Source: Paraconexibacter algicola (GTDB lineage: Bacteria; Actinomycetota; Thermoleophilia; Solirubrobacterales; Solirubrobacteraceae). From it: 64,000 nucleotides of DNA. The stretch is from assembly GCF_003044185.1 (NCBI RefSeq), contig NZ_PYYB01000001.1, forward strand, positions 2,872,978 to 2,936,977. The letters run 5' to 3'. The notes beneath the pieces are model-generated. The model searched no databases. It was not told the origin of the DNA and saw nothing but the letters and a program-made list of their open reading frames with translations. Shown in pieces: positions 40,537 to 49,434 of this stretch (the first letter of the stretch is position 1; each line of letters begins with the position of its first letter). The position numbers and the translations under genes were made by a program.

Positions 40537-41760
40537 TCAGGGGAGCTCGACCGAGAACGGGCCGCTCGTGGTCGCGTCCACACCCGCGGCGACGTCGGGG
40601 CAGACGGACAGCCGCAGGCGCAACGTCACGGCGGCGGGGGCGGGGACCGCGAGCGGGATCGCGATCGTGCCCGCGCCGCGGTCCAGCGGCCCCTCCGCGA
40701 GCCCCAGCGGCGTGGTCGACCCCGCGTCGGACAGGACGACGACCTGCACGCCGCAGGCCGGTGCGCGCGGGTCCTCGCCGGGAGCGAACCGCAGCGTGAG
40801 GGTGCGGCGGTCGGCGCTCGTCGTGCGTTCGCGCAGGTCGGCGATGCCGCGCACGCGCTCGCAGTCGGCGTGCAGGAGGTCCCCGACCGCCGGGCCGTCC
40901 ACGGTGTCGGCGCCGGGACCGCAGCCGAGGGCGCTCGTCGCGGTGCGGGGTGCCCCGGGGTCGGCGAGCGTCAGGGCGACGCGGTCGTCGCCGGGACCCG
41001 CGTCGACGCGGGCGCCGGCGGCGGGGCCGCGGACGAGGTCGTCCCCGGCGCCGGCCCGGACCGTGTCGCGTCCCGGGCCGGGGGAGAGGACGTCGTCGCC
41101 GGGGGTGCCGGTGAGCCGGTCGGCGCCCGGTCCACCGTCGAGTCGCGGACCGTGCAGGCGGTCGTCGCCCGCGCCCCCGTGCAGGCCCGCGCCCGTGGCG
41201 GCCGCGCACGCGGGGTCGCAGCGCGGGGAGCGGTCGGCCAGCACGTCGGCGCCCGGGCCGCCGTCGACGGCGCGGACGGCCAGGCCCGCGGCGGCGGTGA
41301 CCGTGAGGGCGTCGTCGCCCCCCAGCAACGCCGCGCGCAGCCGCGACGCCGCCGGGCACGACACGCCGCGCGCGCGGTGACCCGCGGCGCCGGAGACCGC
41401 CCGGCAGCCGTCGCCCGCCGCGAGCCGCCCGCGCGTGGCGGTGACGCGCAGCCGTCCGCCGTGGCGGGTGACCGTCACGGCGTCGCGGCCGGCCGTCCCG
41501 AGGATGCGCAGCTCCCGTCGGCGGACGGCGGCGCCCGGCGCGTCCCCCGCCCCGGCAGGGACGACGACCAGCCGCACGCGCGCGGCGGGCGCCGGTGCGG
41601 CCCGCCGGGCGACGGAGGGGGAGGGCGCGGCGGGGGCGACGACCGGCGACCCCGCCCGCGCGTGCAGCGGGGCGGCGACCGCGTGCGGGGCGCCCGTCCC
41701 GGCCACGAGCCACACGGCCGCCGCGGCGACGGCCCGGGCGAGCGGACGCGGGTGGCGCAC
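40537..41760 (-). CDS. Secreted RTX-like calcium-binding repeat protein
   Basis: This 407-residue protein has a signal peptide (RAVAAAAVWLVAGTGAPHAVA) and a Pro/Ala-rich region. It then has about nine GGxGxDxx nonapeptide-like units, for example GGPGADVLAD, GGAGDDRLHG, GGPGADRLTG and GPGDDRVALT (about residues 165-265), as in calcium-binding RTX proteins. A beta-sandwich C-terminus ends DATTSGPFSVELP. There are about eight cysteines, and one pair (RCDPACAA) may form a disulphide. It uses GTG 41760, directly after the TetR gene start region. Probably a cell-surface or secreted structural protein. Confidence 0.78.
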   Translation of the reverse strand: MRHPRPLARAVAAAAVWLVAGTGAPHAVAAPLHARAGSPVVAPAAPSPSVARRAAPAPAARVRLVVVPAGAGDAPGAAVRRRELRILGTAGRDAVTVTRHGGRLRVTATRGRLAAGDGCRAVSGAAGHRARGVSCPAASRLRAALLGGDDALTVTAAAGLAVRAVDGGPGADVLADRSPRCDPACAAATGAGLHGGAGDDRLHGPRLDGGPGADRLTGTPGDDVLSPGPGRDTVRAGAGDDLVRGPAAGARVDAGPGDDRVALTLADPGAPRTATSALGCGPGADTVDGPAVGDLLHADCERVRGIADLRERTTSADRRTLTLRFAPGEDPRAPACGVQVVVLSDAGSTTPLGLAEGPLDRGAGTIAIPLAVPAPAAVTLRLRLSVCPDVAAGVDATTSGPFSVELP

Positions 41761-41771
41761 CGGCCGGGCGG

Positions 41772-42347
41772 TTACCGCGCGCGGACGGCGTCGGCGAGCA
41801 GGTCGGCGTGCCGCAGCCAGACGGCGACGTCGCGCTCGCCGCGCTCGGTGAGCGCGAGCGTCAGGCCGCGGAAGAGCGTCGCGATCTCCTCGTGGGCGAC
41901 GTCGGCGCGCACCGAGCCGTCCGCCTGTGCGCGGGCGAGCAGCCGCCGGCCCGCGGCGGTCGACTCGGCCTTCGCGGCGACGAGCTCGGGGTCGTCGCAG
42001 TCGCTGATCAGCCCGTGGGTGAGCAGGCCGCGCGCGCGGCTGCCCGCCGCGGCGCGCAGGACCTCCCGCAGCGCGGTCCAGCCGTCGACCGACGCGTCGG
42101 CCGACCACTCGTCGGTCATCGTCGCCATCCACCGCAGCCGCTCGGCGGCGACCGCGGCGACGAGGTGCTCCTTCGTCGGGAAGCTCCGGTAGACCGTCGC
42201 CTTGCCGACCCCGGCGCGCGCGGCGATCGCGTCGACGCCGACGTCCGGGCCCTCGCGCGTGAACAGCTCGGTCGCGGCGCGGACGACGGCCTCGCGGTTG
42301 CGGACCGCGTCGGCGCGCTTGCGGACGGGGGTCGGCGACGTGCTCAT
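41772..42347 (-). CDS. TetR-family regulator of the efflux operon
   Basis: This 191-residue regulator has the HTH at about 17-62 (REAVVRAATELFTREGPDVG, then VDAIAARAGVGKATVYRSFPTKEHLVAAV). The ligand domain follows. Its ATG overlaps the stop codon of the upstream MFS gene (ATGA), so the two are one operon. The two matching palindromes in front of the MFS gene are likely its binding sites, giving autoregulation. An in-frame upstream start at 42452 is antisense-type noise. Confidence 0.9.
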   Translation of the reverse strand: MSTSPTPVRKRADAVRNREAVVRAATELFTREGPDVGVDAIAARAGVGKATVYRSFPTKEHLVAAVAAERLRWMATMTDEWSADASVDGWTALREVLRAAAGSRARGLLTHGLISDCDDPELVAAKAESTAAGRRLLARAQADGSVRADVAHEEIATLFRGLTLALTERGERDVAVWLRHADLLADAVRAR

Positions 42348-43810
42348 GCCCTCGACAGGGTGGCAGGCCGCTCGGCCAGCGGCGCCGTCGCCGCGAGCTC
42401 CTCGGCGAGGCCGACGCCCGCACGGGAGCGCCCGGGCTCCGGGATCACGCACGACACCGCGGTCGCGACGGCCGCCACGCCGCCCATGACGAGGAACGCG
42501 GTGGTGAACCCCGACTCCTGCGGCACGACCGTCCCGGCGAGCGCGCTGCCGGCGAGGATCGACGCCGCGGCCTGCGAGCCCAGCGACGCGCCCGCGGAGC
42601 GCACGAGCGCGTTGAAGCCCGTCGCCTCGCCGGTCTGGTCGGGACGGACAGCGGCGACGATGAGGTTGGGCATCGCCGCGAACGCGAAGCCGATCCCGGT
42701 GAACAGGACGCAGCCGAACAGCAGCACCTGCAGCTCGCTGCCGTGCGCGACGCCGAGCAGCACGAGCCCGAGGGTGGAGAGCGCGCCGCCGATGACGAGC
42801 GGCACGCGCGGCCCGACCCGACCGGCGAGGGCACCGGCGAACGGGCCGGTCACCAGCATCGACAGCGATCCGGGGAGCAGCAGCAGGCCGGCCTGCGTGG
42901 CGTCGAGACCGAAGCCGTAGCCGCTGGACTCCGGGCTCTGCGCGAGCTGCGGCACGAGGATGAACGAGCCGAACATGCCGAAGCCGACGAGGAACGTCGC
43001 GACGTTCGTCATCAGGATCGGCGGGCTGCGCAGCGTCTCGACGTCGGCGAGCGGCTGCGCGGTGCGCGCCTCGACGCGGTACCAGACCGCCAGCACGGCG
43101 AGCCCGGCGAGCACGAGCGCGACGAGGCGGCTGTCGGTCCAGCCCCAGGTCGTCGCGCGCGAGACGGCGAACAGCGGCAGCACGAGCCCGACGGAGAGGA
43201 TCGCGGCGCCGCGCAGGTCCACCTTGCCGGGGCTGCGCACCGGGGACTCGGGGACGAGCAGCTGCGCGCCGACGGCGGAGACGACCGCGAGCGCGGCGGC
43301 GACCCAGAAGATCCAGTGGTAGGAGGCCTGGTCGACGAGCAGGCCGCCGCCGACGATGCCGATGCCGCCGCCGATGCCCGCGATCGAGGCGATGAGGCCG
43401 ATGCTCGACGGCACCTTCTCGCGCGGGAACTCGTCGCGGATGATCCCGAAGCAGAGCGGGAACACCCCGCCGGCGACGCCCTGCAGGACGCGGCCGGCGA
43501 CGACGACCTCGAGCGTCGAGCCGAGGGCCGACAGCGCCGATCCGGCGGCGAACGCGACGAGCGAGATCACGAGCAGGCGGCGCTTGCCGAACATGTCGCC
43601 GAGGCGGCCCATGATCGGGGTGAAGACGGCGGCGGTGACGAGGTAGCCGGTGAGCACCCAGGCGACCCCGGCGGCGTCGGTGCCGAACTCCTCCTGCAGC
43701 GTGGTGAGCGCCGGGATGAGCGTCGACTGGGCGAGCGCGAAGGTCGCGGCGGCCATGCTCAGGACGAGCAGGCTGCGCATGGGCTTGGGGCGGGGGGCGT
43801 GGGGGGACAC
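42344..43810 (-). CDS. MFS drug-efflux transporter (DHA2, EmrB/QacA-like)
   Basis: This 488-residue protein has about fourteen membrane helices. The first reads MAAATFALAQSTLIPALTTL; the motif A loop is MGRLGDMFGKRRLLVIS (about 66-82); the region LQGVAGGVFPLCFGIIRDEF is motif B-like. The layout matches proton-driven multidrug or antibiotic exporters of the DHA2 family. It starts with GTG at 43810 (alternative ATG at residue 11). Its promoter, with two palindromic operators, lies in the divergent region shared with the PHP-GT operon. It is followed at once by the TetR gene. Confidence 0.92.
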   Translation of the reverse strand: MSPHAPRPKPMRSLLVLSMAAATFALAQSTLIPALTTLQEEFGTDAAGVAWVLTGYLVTAAVFTPIMGRLGDMFGKRRLLVISLVAFAAGSALSALGSTLEVVVAGRVLQGVAGGVFPLCFGIIRDEFPREKVPSSIGLIASIAGIGGGIGIVGGGLLVDQASYHWIFWVAAALAVVSAVGAQLLVPESPVRSPGKVDLRGAAILSVGLVLPLFAVSRATTWGWTDSRLVALVLAGLAVLAVWYRVEARTAQPLADVETLRSPPILMTNVATFLVGFGMFGSFILVPQLAQSPESSGYGFGLDATQAGLLLLPGSLSMLVTGPFAGALAGRVGPRVPLVIGGALSTLGLVLLGVAHGSELQVLLFGCVLFTGIGFAFAAMPNLIVAAVRPDQTGEATGFNALVRSAGASLGSQAAASILAGSALAGTVVPQESGFTTAFLVMGGVAAVATAVSCVIPEPGRSRAGVGLAEELAATAPLAERPATLSRA

Positions 43811-43830
43811 GGAGACTCCGAGGGGGGAAG

Positions 43831-43878
43831 CGGACTGCGGAGTCCGGATGTTAACGAGAAGTGGACTCCGGCGTCCGG
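43831..43878 (-). promoter_or_regulatory. MFS promoter with two palindromic operators
   Basis: CGGACTGCGGAGTCCG (43831-43846) and GGACTCCGGCGTCCGG (43863-43878) are related palindromes about 31 bp apart, three helical turns. Between them TAACAT (minus strand, 43848-43853) is a good -10 box. One operator covers the expected start of transcription and the other the -35 region. This fits repression by the co-transcribed TetR protein. Confidence 0.65.
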
Positions 43879-43913
43879 TTCCCCGTCGCGGCGGAACCGT
43901 TCGGGCCCGCCGC

Positions 43914-43957
43914 GTTCACCGCCTGGTCACGGGCTGGTGGCAGCCGCTTCACAAACG
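43914..43957 (+). promoter_or_regulatory. PHO box: four 11-bp repeats before the PHP-GT operon
   Basis: Units begin GTTCAC (43914), GGTCAC (43925), GGTGGC (43936, weak) and CTTCAC (43947), exactly 11 bp apart. TAGCCG at 43965 is a possible -10. The start codon is 63 bp after the box. Confidence 0.7.
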
Positions 43958-44019
43958 CCCTGCGTAGCCGGAGGAACCTGCGCCCCATCACCACCGACCA
44001 GATGACAGGAGACGCACCG

Positions 44020-46320
44020 ATGACGCTCCACCGCACGAGCCGGGCCGACCTCCACTGCCACAGCACCGCCAGCGTGCTGAGCAAGCTCGGGGTCCAGCGC
44101 TCGCTCGGCCTGCCCGAGTGCGCCACGCCGCCCGAGGACGTGCTCGAGCTCGCCACGCGCCGCGGGATGGACTTCGTGACCATCACCGACCACGACACGA
44201 TCGACGGCGCCCTGCAGATCGCCGACGACCCGCGCGTCTTCCTCAGCGAGGAGGCCACGCTCTGGTTCAAGGGCGAGCCGCAGGCCGTCCACGTCCTCTG
44301 CCTCGGGATCACCCCGGACGACCACGAGTGGATCCAGGCCCACAACACGGACGTCGAGCAGGTCGCCGAGTACCTGCACGAGCACGGCATCACCTGCGCG
44401 CTCGCGCATCCCTTCTACGCGGTCGAGGCGCCGCTCACCCCGCGCCACCGCCGCCGCCTCGCCCAGCTCTTCCCGATCTGGGAGACCCGCAACGGCAGCC
44501 GCGCCCGCGAGCTCAACGCGCCCGCCGCCGTCTACATCGAGACGCACGGCGGCACCGGCATCGGCGGCTCCGACGACCACGCCGGCGTCGACATCGGCCG
44601 CACCTTCACCGAGACCCCGTACTGCGCGACCGTCGAGGAGTTCCTCGCCCACATCCGCGCCGGCCGCGCGACCGCCCGCGGCGAGCAGGGCAGCGCCGCG
44701 AAGTGGGCGCACGCCGCGATGGGCCTCGCCACCCGCGCGCTCGGCGTCCCCACCGACGACGAGCCCGCCCCGAACCCGCAGATCGTCCTCACCATGATCG
44801 AGCGGGTCATGCGCGAGGGCGACGCCCGCTCCGGTGCCGCCGTCGGCGCCGACCTCGGCCCCCAGGACGCCCGCGCGCTGCTGCGCGCCTGGCTCGACGC
44901 GATCGAGTTCGACGGCACCGAGGCCGAGTTGCTCGCCACGCTCCAGGACGAGGACTTCAGCCACGCCGACCTGTATCGCAAGGCCCGCCGCGCGCACGAG
45001 CGCAAGCTCGCGCGCCAGGTGGACGCGGTCGTCGCGCTGACGTCGGACCCGTCCAAGCGCGCCGCCGACTACCTCGGTGCGGCGAGCGGGTTCTTCGACG
45101 CGTGCGTCGCCGCGATCCCCTACGCGCCCGCCACCGCGTTCCTCGGCAAGGAGAAGGCCAAGCTCGTCCACCGCGAGAACGAGCCGCTGCGCGTCGCCCT
45201 CGTCGCCGACGCCGTCGGCGGCATGCACGGCGTCACGCACACCCTCGACGAGATCCGCGAGCGCGGCGTCCCCGGCTTCGAGGTCGAGGTCGTCGGCACC
45301 GACCACAACACCGACCGGCGCCTCAGCGCGGTCGCGGAGATCGACATCCCGTTCTACGCCGGCCTCCAGGTCGGGGTGCCGTCGCTGCCCGCGGTCGTCG
45401 AGACGCTCGCCGAGGGCCGCTACGACCTCGTGCACCTCTGCTCGCCCGGCCCGGCCGGGATCGCCGCGGCGCTCGTCGCGCGGATCATGGAGCTGCCGGT
45501 CCTCGGCAGCTACCACACCGAGCTCGCCGCCTACGCCGGTCTGCGGACCGCCGACCCGCTGCTGGAGCACGGCGCCCGCGCCGCGATCGCCGCCTTCTAC
45601 GGGCAGTGCGACCACGTGCTCACCCCGTCGCCCGCCAGCGACGAGGTGCTGCGCGGCATGGGGATCGCCGACGGCCGCATCGGCCGCTGGGACCGCGGCG
45701 TGGACATCGCCCGGTTCGACCCGGCCAAGCGGACCCCGGGCCTGCTCGGCAGCGACGCGATCAACGTCCTCTACGTCGGACGGCAGACGAAGGAGAAGGG
45801 CGCTGACCTCCTCGCCGACGCGTTCCTGCGGGCGCGCGAGACCAACCCGCGGCTGCACCTGAACCTGGCCGGCGGCGGCCCCGAGGAGCACCAGCTGCGC
45901 GCGCGCCTCGGCGAGCACGCGACGTTCCTCGGCTGGCTGGAGGGCGAGGAGCTCGCCCGCGCGTACGCCAGCGCCGACGTCTTCCTGTTCGCCTCGCGGA
46001 CCGACACGTTCGGCCAGGTGCTGCTCGAGGCGCAGGCCAGCGGCCTGCCGGTCGTCGCGGTGAACGAGGGCGGCCCGTGCTCCATCGTCGAGGACGGCGT
46101 CACCGGCCTGCTGCGCGACCACGACGCCGACGCGCTCGCCGCCGCGGTCAACGAGCTCGCCAACGCCCCGCTGATGCGCGAGCGGCTCGCCCGTAACGGC
46201 CTCGCCGCCGTCCGCGAGCGGACCTGGGACGCGGCGCTCGGCCGCCTCGCCGCCGGCTACCACCGCGCGCTGCAGGTCGGCGGCGTCGCCCGCGACGAGA
46301 CCGGCCGCCGTGTCGCCTGA
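44020..46320 (+). CDS. PHP-domain / GT4 glycosyltransferase fusion
   Basis: This 766-residue protein has two parts. Residues about 8-240 are a PHP metallophosphoesterase domain: ADLHCHSTASVLS (HxH), FVTITDHDTIDGA, ALAHPFYAVEAP and IGGSDDHAGVD. Residues about 390-760 are a GT-B family 4 glycosyltransferase: LRVALVADAVGGMHGVTHTL (acceptor lobe), NVLYVGRQTKEKGADLL (donor lobe start) and SRTDTFGQVLLEAQASGLPVVA with the E-x7-E. It is cytosolic and probably peripheral to the membrane. AGGAGA precedes the ATG at 44020. It heads the glycan operon and has a PHO box, so it is probably induced by phosphate starvation, where it may make a phosphate-free glycolipid or glycan. Acceptor and donor are unknown. 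Confidence 0.88.
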   Translation: MTLHRTSRADLHCHSTASVLSKLGVQRSLGLPECATPPEDVLELATRRGMDFVTITDHDTIDGALQIADDPRVFLSEEATLWFKGEPQAVHVLCLGITPDDHEWIQAHNTDVEQVAEYLHEHGITCALAHPFYAVEAPLTPRHRRRLAQLFPIWETRNGSRARELNAPAAVYIETHGGTGIGGSDDHAGVDIGRTFTETPYCATVEEFLAHIRAGRATARGEQGSAAKWAHAAMGLATRALGVPTDDEPAPNPQIVLTMIERVMREGDARSGAAVGADLGPQDARALLRAWLDAIEFDGTEAELLATLQDEDFSHADLYRKARRAHERKLARQVDAVVALTSDPSKRAADYLGAASGFFDACVAAIPYAPATAFLGKEKAKLVHRENEPLRVALVADAVGGMHGVTHTLDEIRERGVPGFEVEVVGTDHNTDRRLSAVAEIDIPFYAGLQVGVPSLPAVVETLAEGRYDLVHLCSPGPAGIAAALVARIMELPVLGSYHTELAAYAGLRTADPLLEHGARAAIAAFYGQCDHVLTPSPASDEVLRGMGIADGRIGRWDRGVDIARFDPAKRTPGLLGSDAINVLYVGRQTKEKGADLLADAFLRARETNPRLHLNLAGGGPEEHQLRARLGEHATFLGWLEGEELARAYASADVFLFASRTDTFGQVLLEAQASGLPVVAVNEGGPCSIVEDGVTGLLRDHDADALAAAVNELANAPLMRERLARNGLAAVRERTWDAALGRLAAGYHRALQVGGVARDETGRRVA

Positions 46321-47479
46321 GGCCGGCAGGCTCCTCGGCGGGGATCACGACGAGGGGCCCCGCCGCCACCTCGCGCTGGTTCCCGACCGGCCGCTGCGCG
46401 TCGTCGACGTCGCGCTCTGGTACGGGGAGCGCAGCGGCGGGATCCGCACCTACCTCGACGCCAAGGTCGCGCAGCTCGCCGACCACCCGGACGTCGAGCA
46501 CCACCTCATCACCCCCGGGCCGGCGGAGCGGCACGCCGGGGGGCGCCACGAGCTGCGCGCGGTGCGCCTGGCCACCTCCAACGGCTACCGGATCCCGCTC
46601 GGCGGCGGCGGGCTGCGCCGCACGCTGCGCGACCTGCGACCCGACGTCGTGCTGCTCCACGACCCGTTCTGGACGCCCCGTGGGGTCAGCGCCGTCGCCC
46701 ACGAGGTCGGCGCGCTCGCCGTGGCCGTGCACCACGGCTCCAGCGAGCTCGACGCCGCCGGCATCCCCGGCCCGCAGAGCGCCTACGTCCCGCTGTTCCG
46801 CGCCTGGCTGCGCCGCGCCTCGCGCGAGGTCGACGCGATCATGTCGGTGGTCGACACCACCGCCGACTGCGGGCGCCCCGCCGACGTGCCGCTGCGGCTC
46901 GGCCTGCACGACGCGTTCCGCCCGCGCCCCGAGGTCCCGCGCGGAGACGAGACCGTGTACGTGGGCCGCCTCGCCCGCGAGAAGGGCGTCTTCGCGCTGC
47001 TGGAGGCCGCCGCCCGCAGCGCCGAGCCGTGGCCGCTGCGGTTCGTCGGATCGGGTCCCGCGCGCGAACGCCTCGCCGCGCGGGCGGCGCGGCTGCGGAT
47101 CGCCGAACGCGTCCACTTCGCGCCGTTCGTCGGCGACCGCGACGAGCTCGCGCGCCTGTACGCGGGCGCGCGCTGCGTCGTGATGCCCGGCGAGCACGAG
47201 ACGTTCGGCCTCGTCGGGATCGAGGCGGCCGCCAGCGGCGCCCGCGCGGTCTGCTGCACGACCGCGCCGTCGGGCCGGCTCTGCGGCACGCTCGTGCACC
47301 GCTACGCGCCCGGGGACGTCGACGGCCTCGCCGCCGCGATCGCCGCCGCGCGCGCCGCGACGCCCGACCACGACGCGTCGGCCGCCCTCGCCCGCCGCCA
47401 CGCCTGGCCGCAGGTCTTCGCCGCCGAGCTCGACACGCTGCGCCACCTCGTCCGTCGCCCCCGCGTCCGGGCGGTCTGA
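46310..47479 (+). CDS. GT4-family glycosyltransferase
   Basis: This 389-residue GT-B enzyme has LRVVDVALWYGERSGGIRTYL (about 30-50), typical of the acceptor lobe, then VVLLHDPFWTPRG, ETVYVGRLAREKGVFALLEA (about 208), and GEHETFGLVGIEAAASGARAV (about 295-315) with the E-x7-E donor motif. The GTG start overlaps the preceding stop by 11 bp, so the two transferases are co-translated. It probably adds a second sugar to the same acceptor. Confidence 0.88.
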   Translation: MSPEAGRLLGGDHDEGPRRHLALVPDRPLRVVDVALWYGERSGGIRTYLDAKVAQLADHPDVEHHLITPGPAERHAGGRHELRAVRLATSNGYRIPLGGGGLRRTLRDLRPDVVLLHDPFWTPRGVSAVAHEVGALAVAVHHGSSELDAAGIPGPQSAYVPLFRAWLRRASREVDAIMSVVDTTADCGRPADVPLRLGLHDAFRPRPEVPRGDETVYVGRLAREKGVFALLEAAARSAEPWPLRFVGSGPARERLAARAARLRIAERVHFAPFVGDRDELARLYAGARCVVMPGEHETFGLVGIEAAASGARAVCCTTAPSGRLCGTLVHRYAPGDVDGLAAAIAAARAATPDHDASAALARRHAWPQVFAAELDTLRHLVRRPRVRAV

Positions 47480-47482
47480 GCG

Positions 47483-48217
47483 ATGGCCCGGGTGACGCGA
47501 CCGCTGCGCCTGGCCGTCGCCCTCCACGACGTCGAGCCCGCGACCTACGAGCGCTGCGCGCTGATCCGCGACTGGCTCGACGACCACGGCGTCGACCGCG
47601 TCACGCTGCTCGTGATCCCGGCGCCCGACCTGCACCCGTTCCACGACCGGCGCCCCGAGATGGTCGACTGGCTCGCCGACCGGCGCCGCTTCGGCGACGC
47701 GATCGCCCAGCACGGCTTCCAGCACCGCCAGACCCAGCCGGGTGCGCCGGGACGGCAGCTGCTCGCCGGCTGGCAGGGGGGCCGCGCCGCCGAGTTCGTC
47801 GGGCTCGACGAGGCCGAGACGCGCCGCGCCGTCCGCGCCGGTCGCCGCGTCCTGCGCCTCGCGGGCGTCGAGCCGCGTGGCTTCGTCGCCCCCGCCTACG
47901 CGTACACGAACGAGCTGCGCACGACGCTCGCCACGCACTTCGAGTGGTGGGCGTCGCTCTCCCACGTCGTCCACGACGGCGGCCGCCGGGCGACGCTCAA
48001 CCCCGCGCTGTGCCTCGGCACGACCTCGGTCACCAAGCGGCTGCTCTCGCCGCTGGTGGTCCGCGCCGGCGCCGGGATCGCCGGGGACGTCCTGCGCCTG
48101 GACCTCCATCCCGCGGACCTCGACCACCCCCGCCACATCGGCGCCGTCGAGGCGGTGCTGCGCGGCGCGCGGCGGCGCGTCGCGGTCACCTACGACGAGC
48201 TGGCCTGCGGGGCGTGA
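47483..48217 (+). CDS. DUF2334 polysaccharide-deacetylase-like protein
   Basis: This 244-residue protein has the DUF2334 pattern: LRLAVALHDVEPATYERC (about 8-25, with His and Asp), VTLLVIPAPDLHPFHDRRPEM, and IAQHGFQHRQTQP (about 75), the His-x3-His deacetylase-type metal motif. The barrel ends with LRLDLHPADLDHPRH. It lacks a signal peptide. It may remove an N-acetyl group from the sugar placed by the adjacent glycosyltransferases. It starts 3 nt after the previous stop and ends with a GTGA overlap. Confidence 0.82.
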   Translation: MARVTRPLRLAVALHDVEPATYERCALIRDWLDDHGVDRVTLLVIPAPDLHPFHDRRPEMVDWLADRRRFGDAIAQHGFQHRQTQPGAPGRQLLAGWQGGRAAEFVGLDEAETRRAVRAGRRVLRLAGVEPRGFVAPAYAYTNELRTTLATHFEWWASLSHVVHDGGRRATLNPALCLGTTSVTKRLLSPLVVRAGAGIAGDVLRLDLHPADLDHPRHIGAVEAVLRGARRRVAVTYDELACGA

Positions 48218-49434
48218 GCCTCGACGCGCTCGCCGAGCGCACGCTGCGCGCCAACTGGCGGACGGGCGTCCGGCGTGGCGTGCCGTACGCCTACACGGTC
48301 CCGGCGACGCCGCGCTACCGCCACATGTGGCACTGGGACTCCTGCTTCCACGCGATCGCCTGGTGCCGCTACGACCGCGGCCGCGCCCGTGCGGAGCTGC
48401 GCACGGTCCTGCGCTCCGGAGACCCGGACGGCTTCCTGCCGCACACGGTGTTCTGGGACGCGCCCGCGGGCTGGCGGCGCGCCCCGTTCTACGCGACCGA
48501 GCGGTCGTGGGGGAGCTGGCGCACGACGACGATCGACCCGCCGCTGCTGCCGCTGGCGTGGGAGCACGTCGCGCGCGCGAGCGCCGAGGAGGACCCGGGC
48601 TTCGCGACCGAGGCGCTGCCCGCGCTCGCCGCGCACCTGGACTGGCTGCAGGCCCGCCGCTCCGTGCGCGACGACGGGCTGCTGACGATCGTCCTCCCGG
48701 ACGAGTCCGGCCTCGACGACGCGCCCGCCTACGACCCGGTGTTCGGTCCGCACGTCCACTACCGGCCCGGCTACTTCCGGCTCGTGCGCCGCTGGCAGCG
48801 GCTGGGCTGGGACGCGCACCGCATCGCCGCGACCACCGACCGCCACTGCGTCGACGTGCTGGTGACGACCGCCTACGCGCTGTCCCTGCACGCGATGGCG
48901 CGGCTCAGCGGCGAGGCGCGGTGGGCGACGCGCGCCGCCCGCGTCGAGCAGGCGCTGTGCGAGCAGTGCCTCGACCCGGCGACCGGGCTGTTCCTGCACC
49001 TCGCGGGTCGCGCGCGCACGCCGGTGCGCGTGTCGACCTGGGCGGCGCTCGCGCCGCTGGCGCTCCCGGGCGTGCCGCTGGACGTCCGCCGGCGGCTCGT
49101 GGAGGAGCACCTGCTCGACCCGCGCCGCTACCGCGCCGCCGTCGGCATCCCGTCGGTCAGCATGGACGAGCCGAGCTTCCTGCCCGGCTTCGACCGCTGG
49201 CGCACGTGGCGTGGCCCGTCGTGGGTCAACACGGCCTGGTGGCTGGTCCCGGCGCTGCGCGACCTCGGGCACGGCGCGGAGGCCGACCGGATCGTGACGG
49301 GCCTGACGGAGGCGGCGCTGCGCGACGGGCTGCGCGAGTACTACGACCCGCGGGACGGGCGCGGGCTCGCGGCCCGCGGGTTCGGCTGGTCCTGCCTCCT
49401 GGCCGGGCTGGTCGAGGTACCCTCGGCGGCATGA
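48214..49434 (+). CDS. (alpha/alpha)6-barrel glycoside hydrolase (mannosyl/glucosylglycerate hydrolase-like, GH63)
   Basis: This 406-residue protein shows RHMWHWDSCFHAIAW (about 29-43), PDGFLPHTVFWD, ESGLDDAPAYDPVF (about 166, probable acid/base Asp), and ARGFGWSCLLAGLVEV at the end. These match the MGH1-like (alpha/alpha)6 hydrolases, of which the Thermus and Rubrobacter mannosylglycerate hydrolases are members. A compatible-solute or glycolipid-sugar hydrolase is possible. The start is GTG 48214, overlapping the previous stop (GTGA). A longer frame beginning 47029 is a shadow of the upstream genes. Confidence 0.82.
   Translation: MSLDALAERTLRANWRTGVRRGVPYAYTVPATPRYRHMWHWDSCFHAIAWCRYDRGRARAELRTVLRSGDPDGFLPHTVFWDAPAGWRRAPFYATERSWGSWRTTTIDPPLLPLAWEHVARASAEEDPGFATEALPALAAHLDWLQARRSVRDDGLLTIVLPDESGLDDAPAYDPVFGPHVHYRPGYFRLVRRWQRLGWDAHRIAATTDRHCVDVLVTTAYALSLHAMARLSGEARWATRAARVEQALCEQCLDPATGLFLHLAGRARTPVRVSTWAALAPLALPGVPLDVRRRLVEEHLLDPRRYRAAVGIPSVSMDEPSFLPGFDRWRTWRGPSWVNTAWWLVPALRDLGHGAEADRIVTGLTEAALRDGLREYYDPRDGRGLAARGFGWSCLLAGLVEVPSAA
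49418..49423 (+). promoter_or_regulatory. Putative -10 element of the 61-residue protein gene
   Basis: TACCCT lies 7 nt before the ATG at 49431, so this small gene may have a leaderless promoter as well as operon read-through. Confidence 0.35.

Noticed and set aside
35289-40583. A 1764-codon open frame on the minus strand, and other very long frames such as 4222-6549 and 13371-15626
   Set aside because: They run antisense to genes with clear domains, have Arg/Pro/Ala-biased translations and no motifs. They result from extreme GC3 bias.
43811-44019. The GGACTCC-type palindromes as part of the PHO box
   Set aside because: They have a different sequence and spacing and lie on the MFS side, ending 36 bp before the 11-bp repeats.
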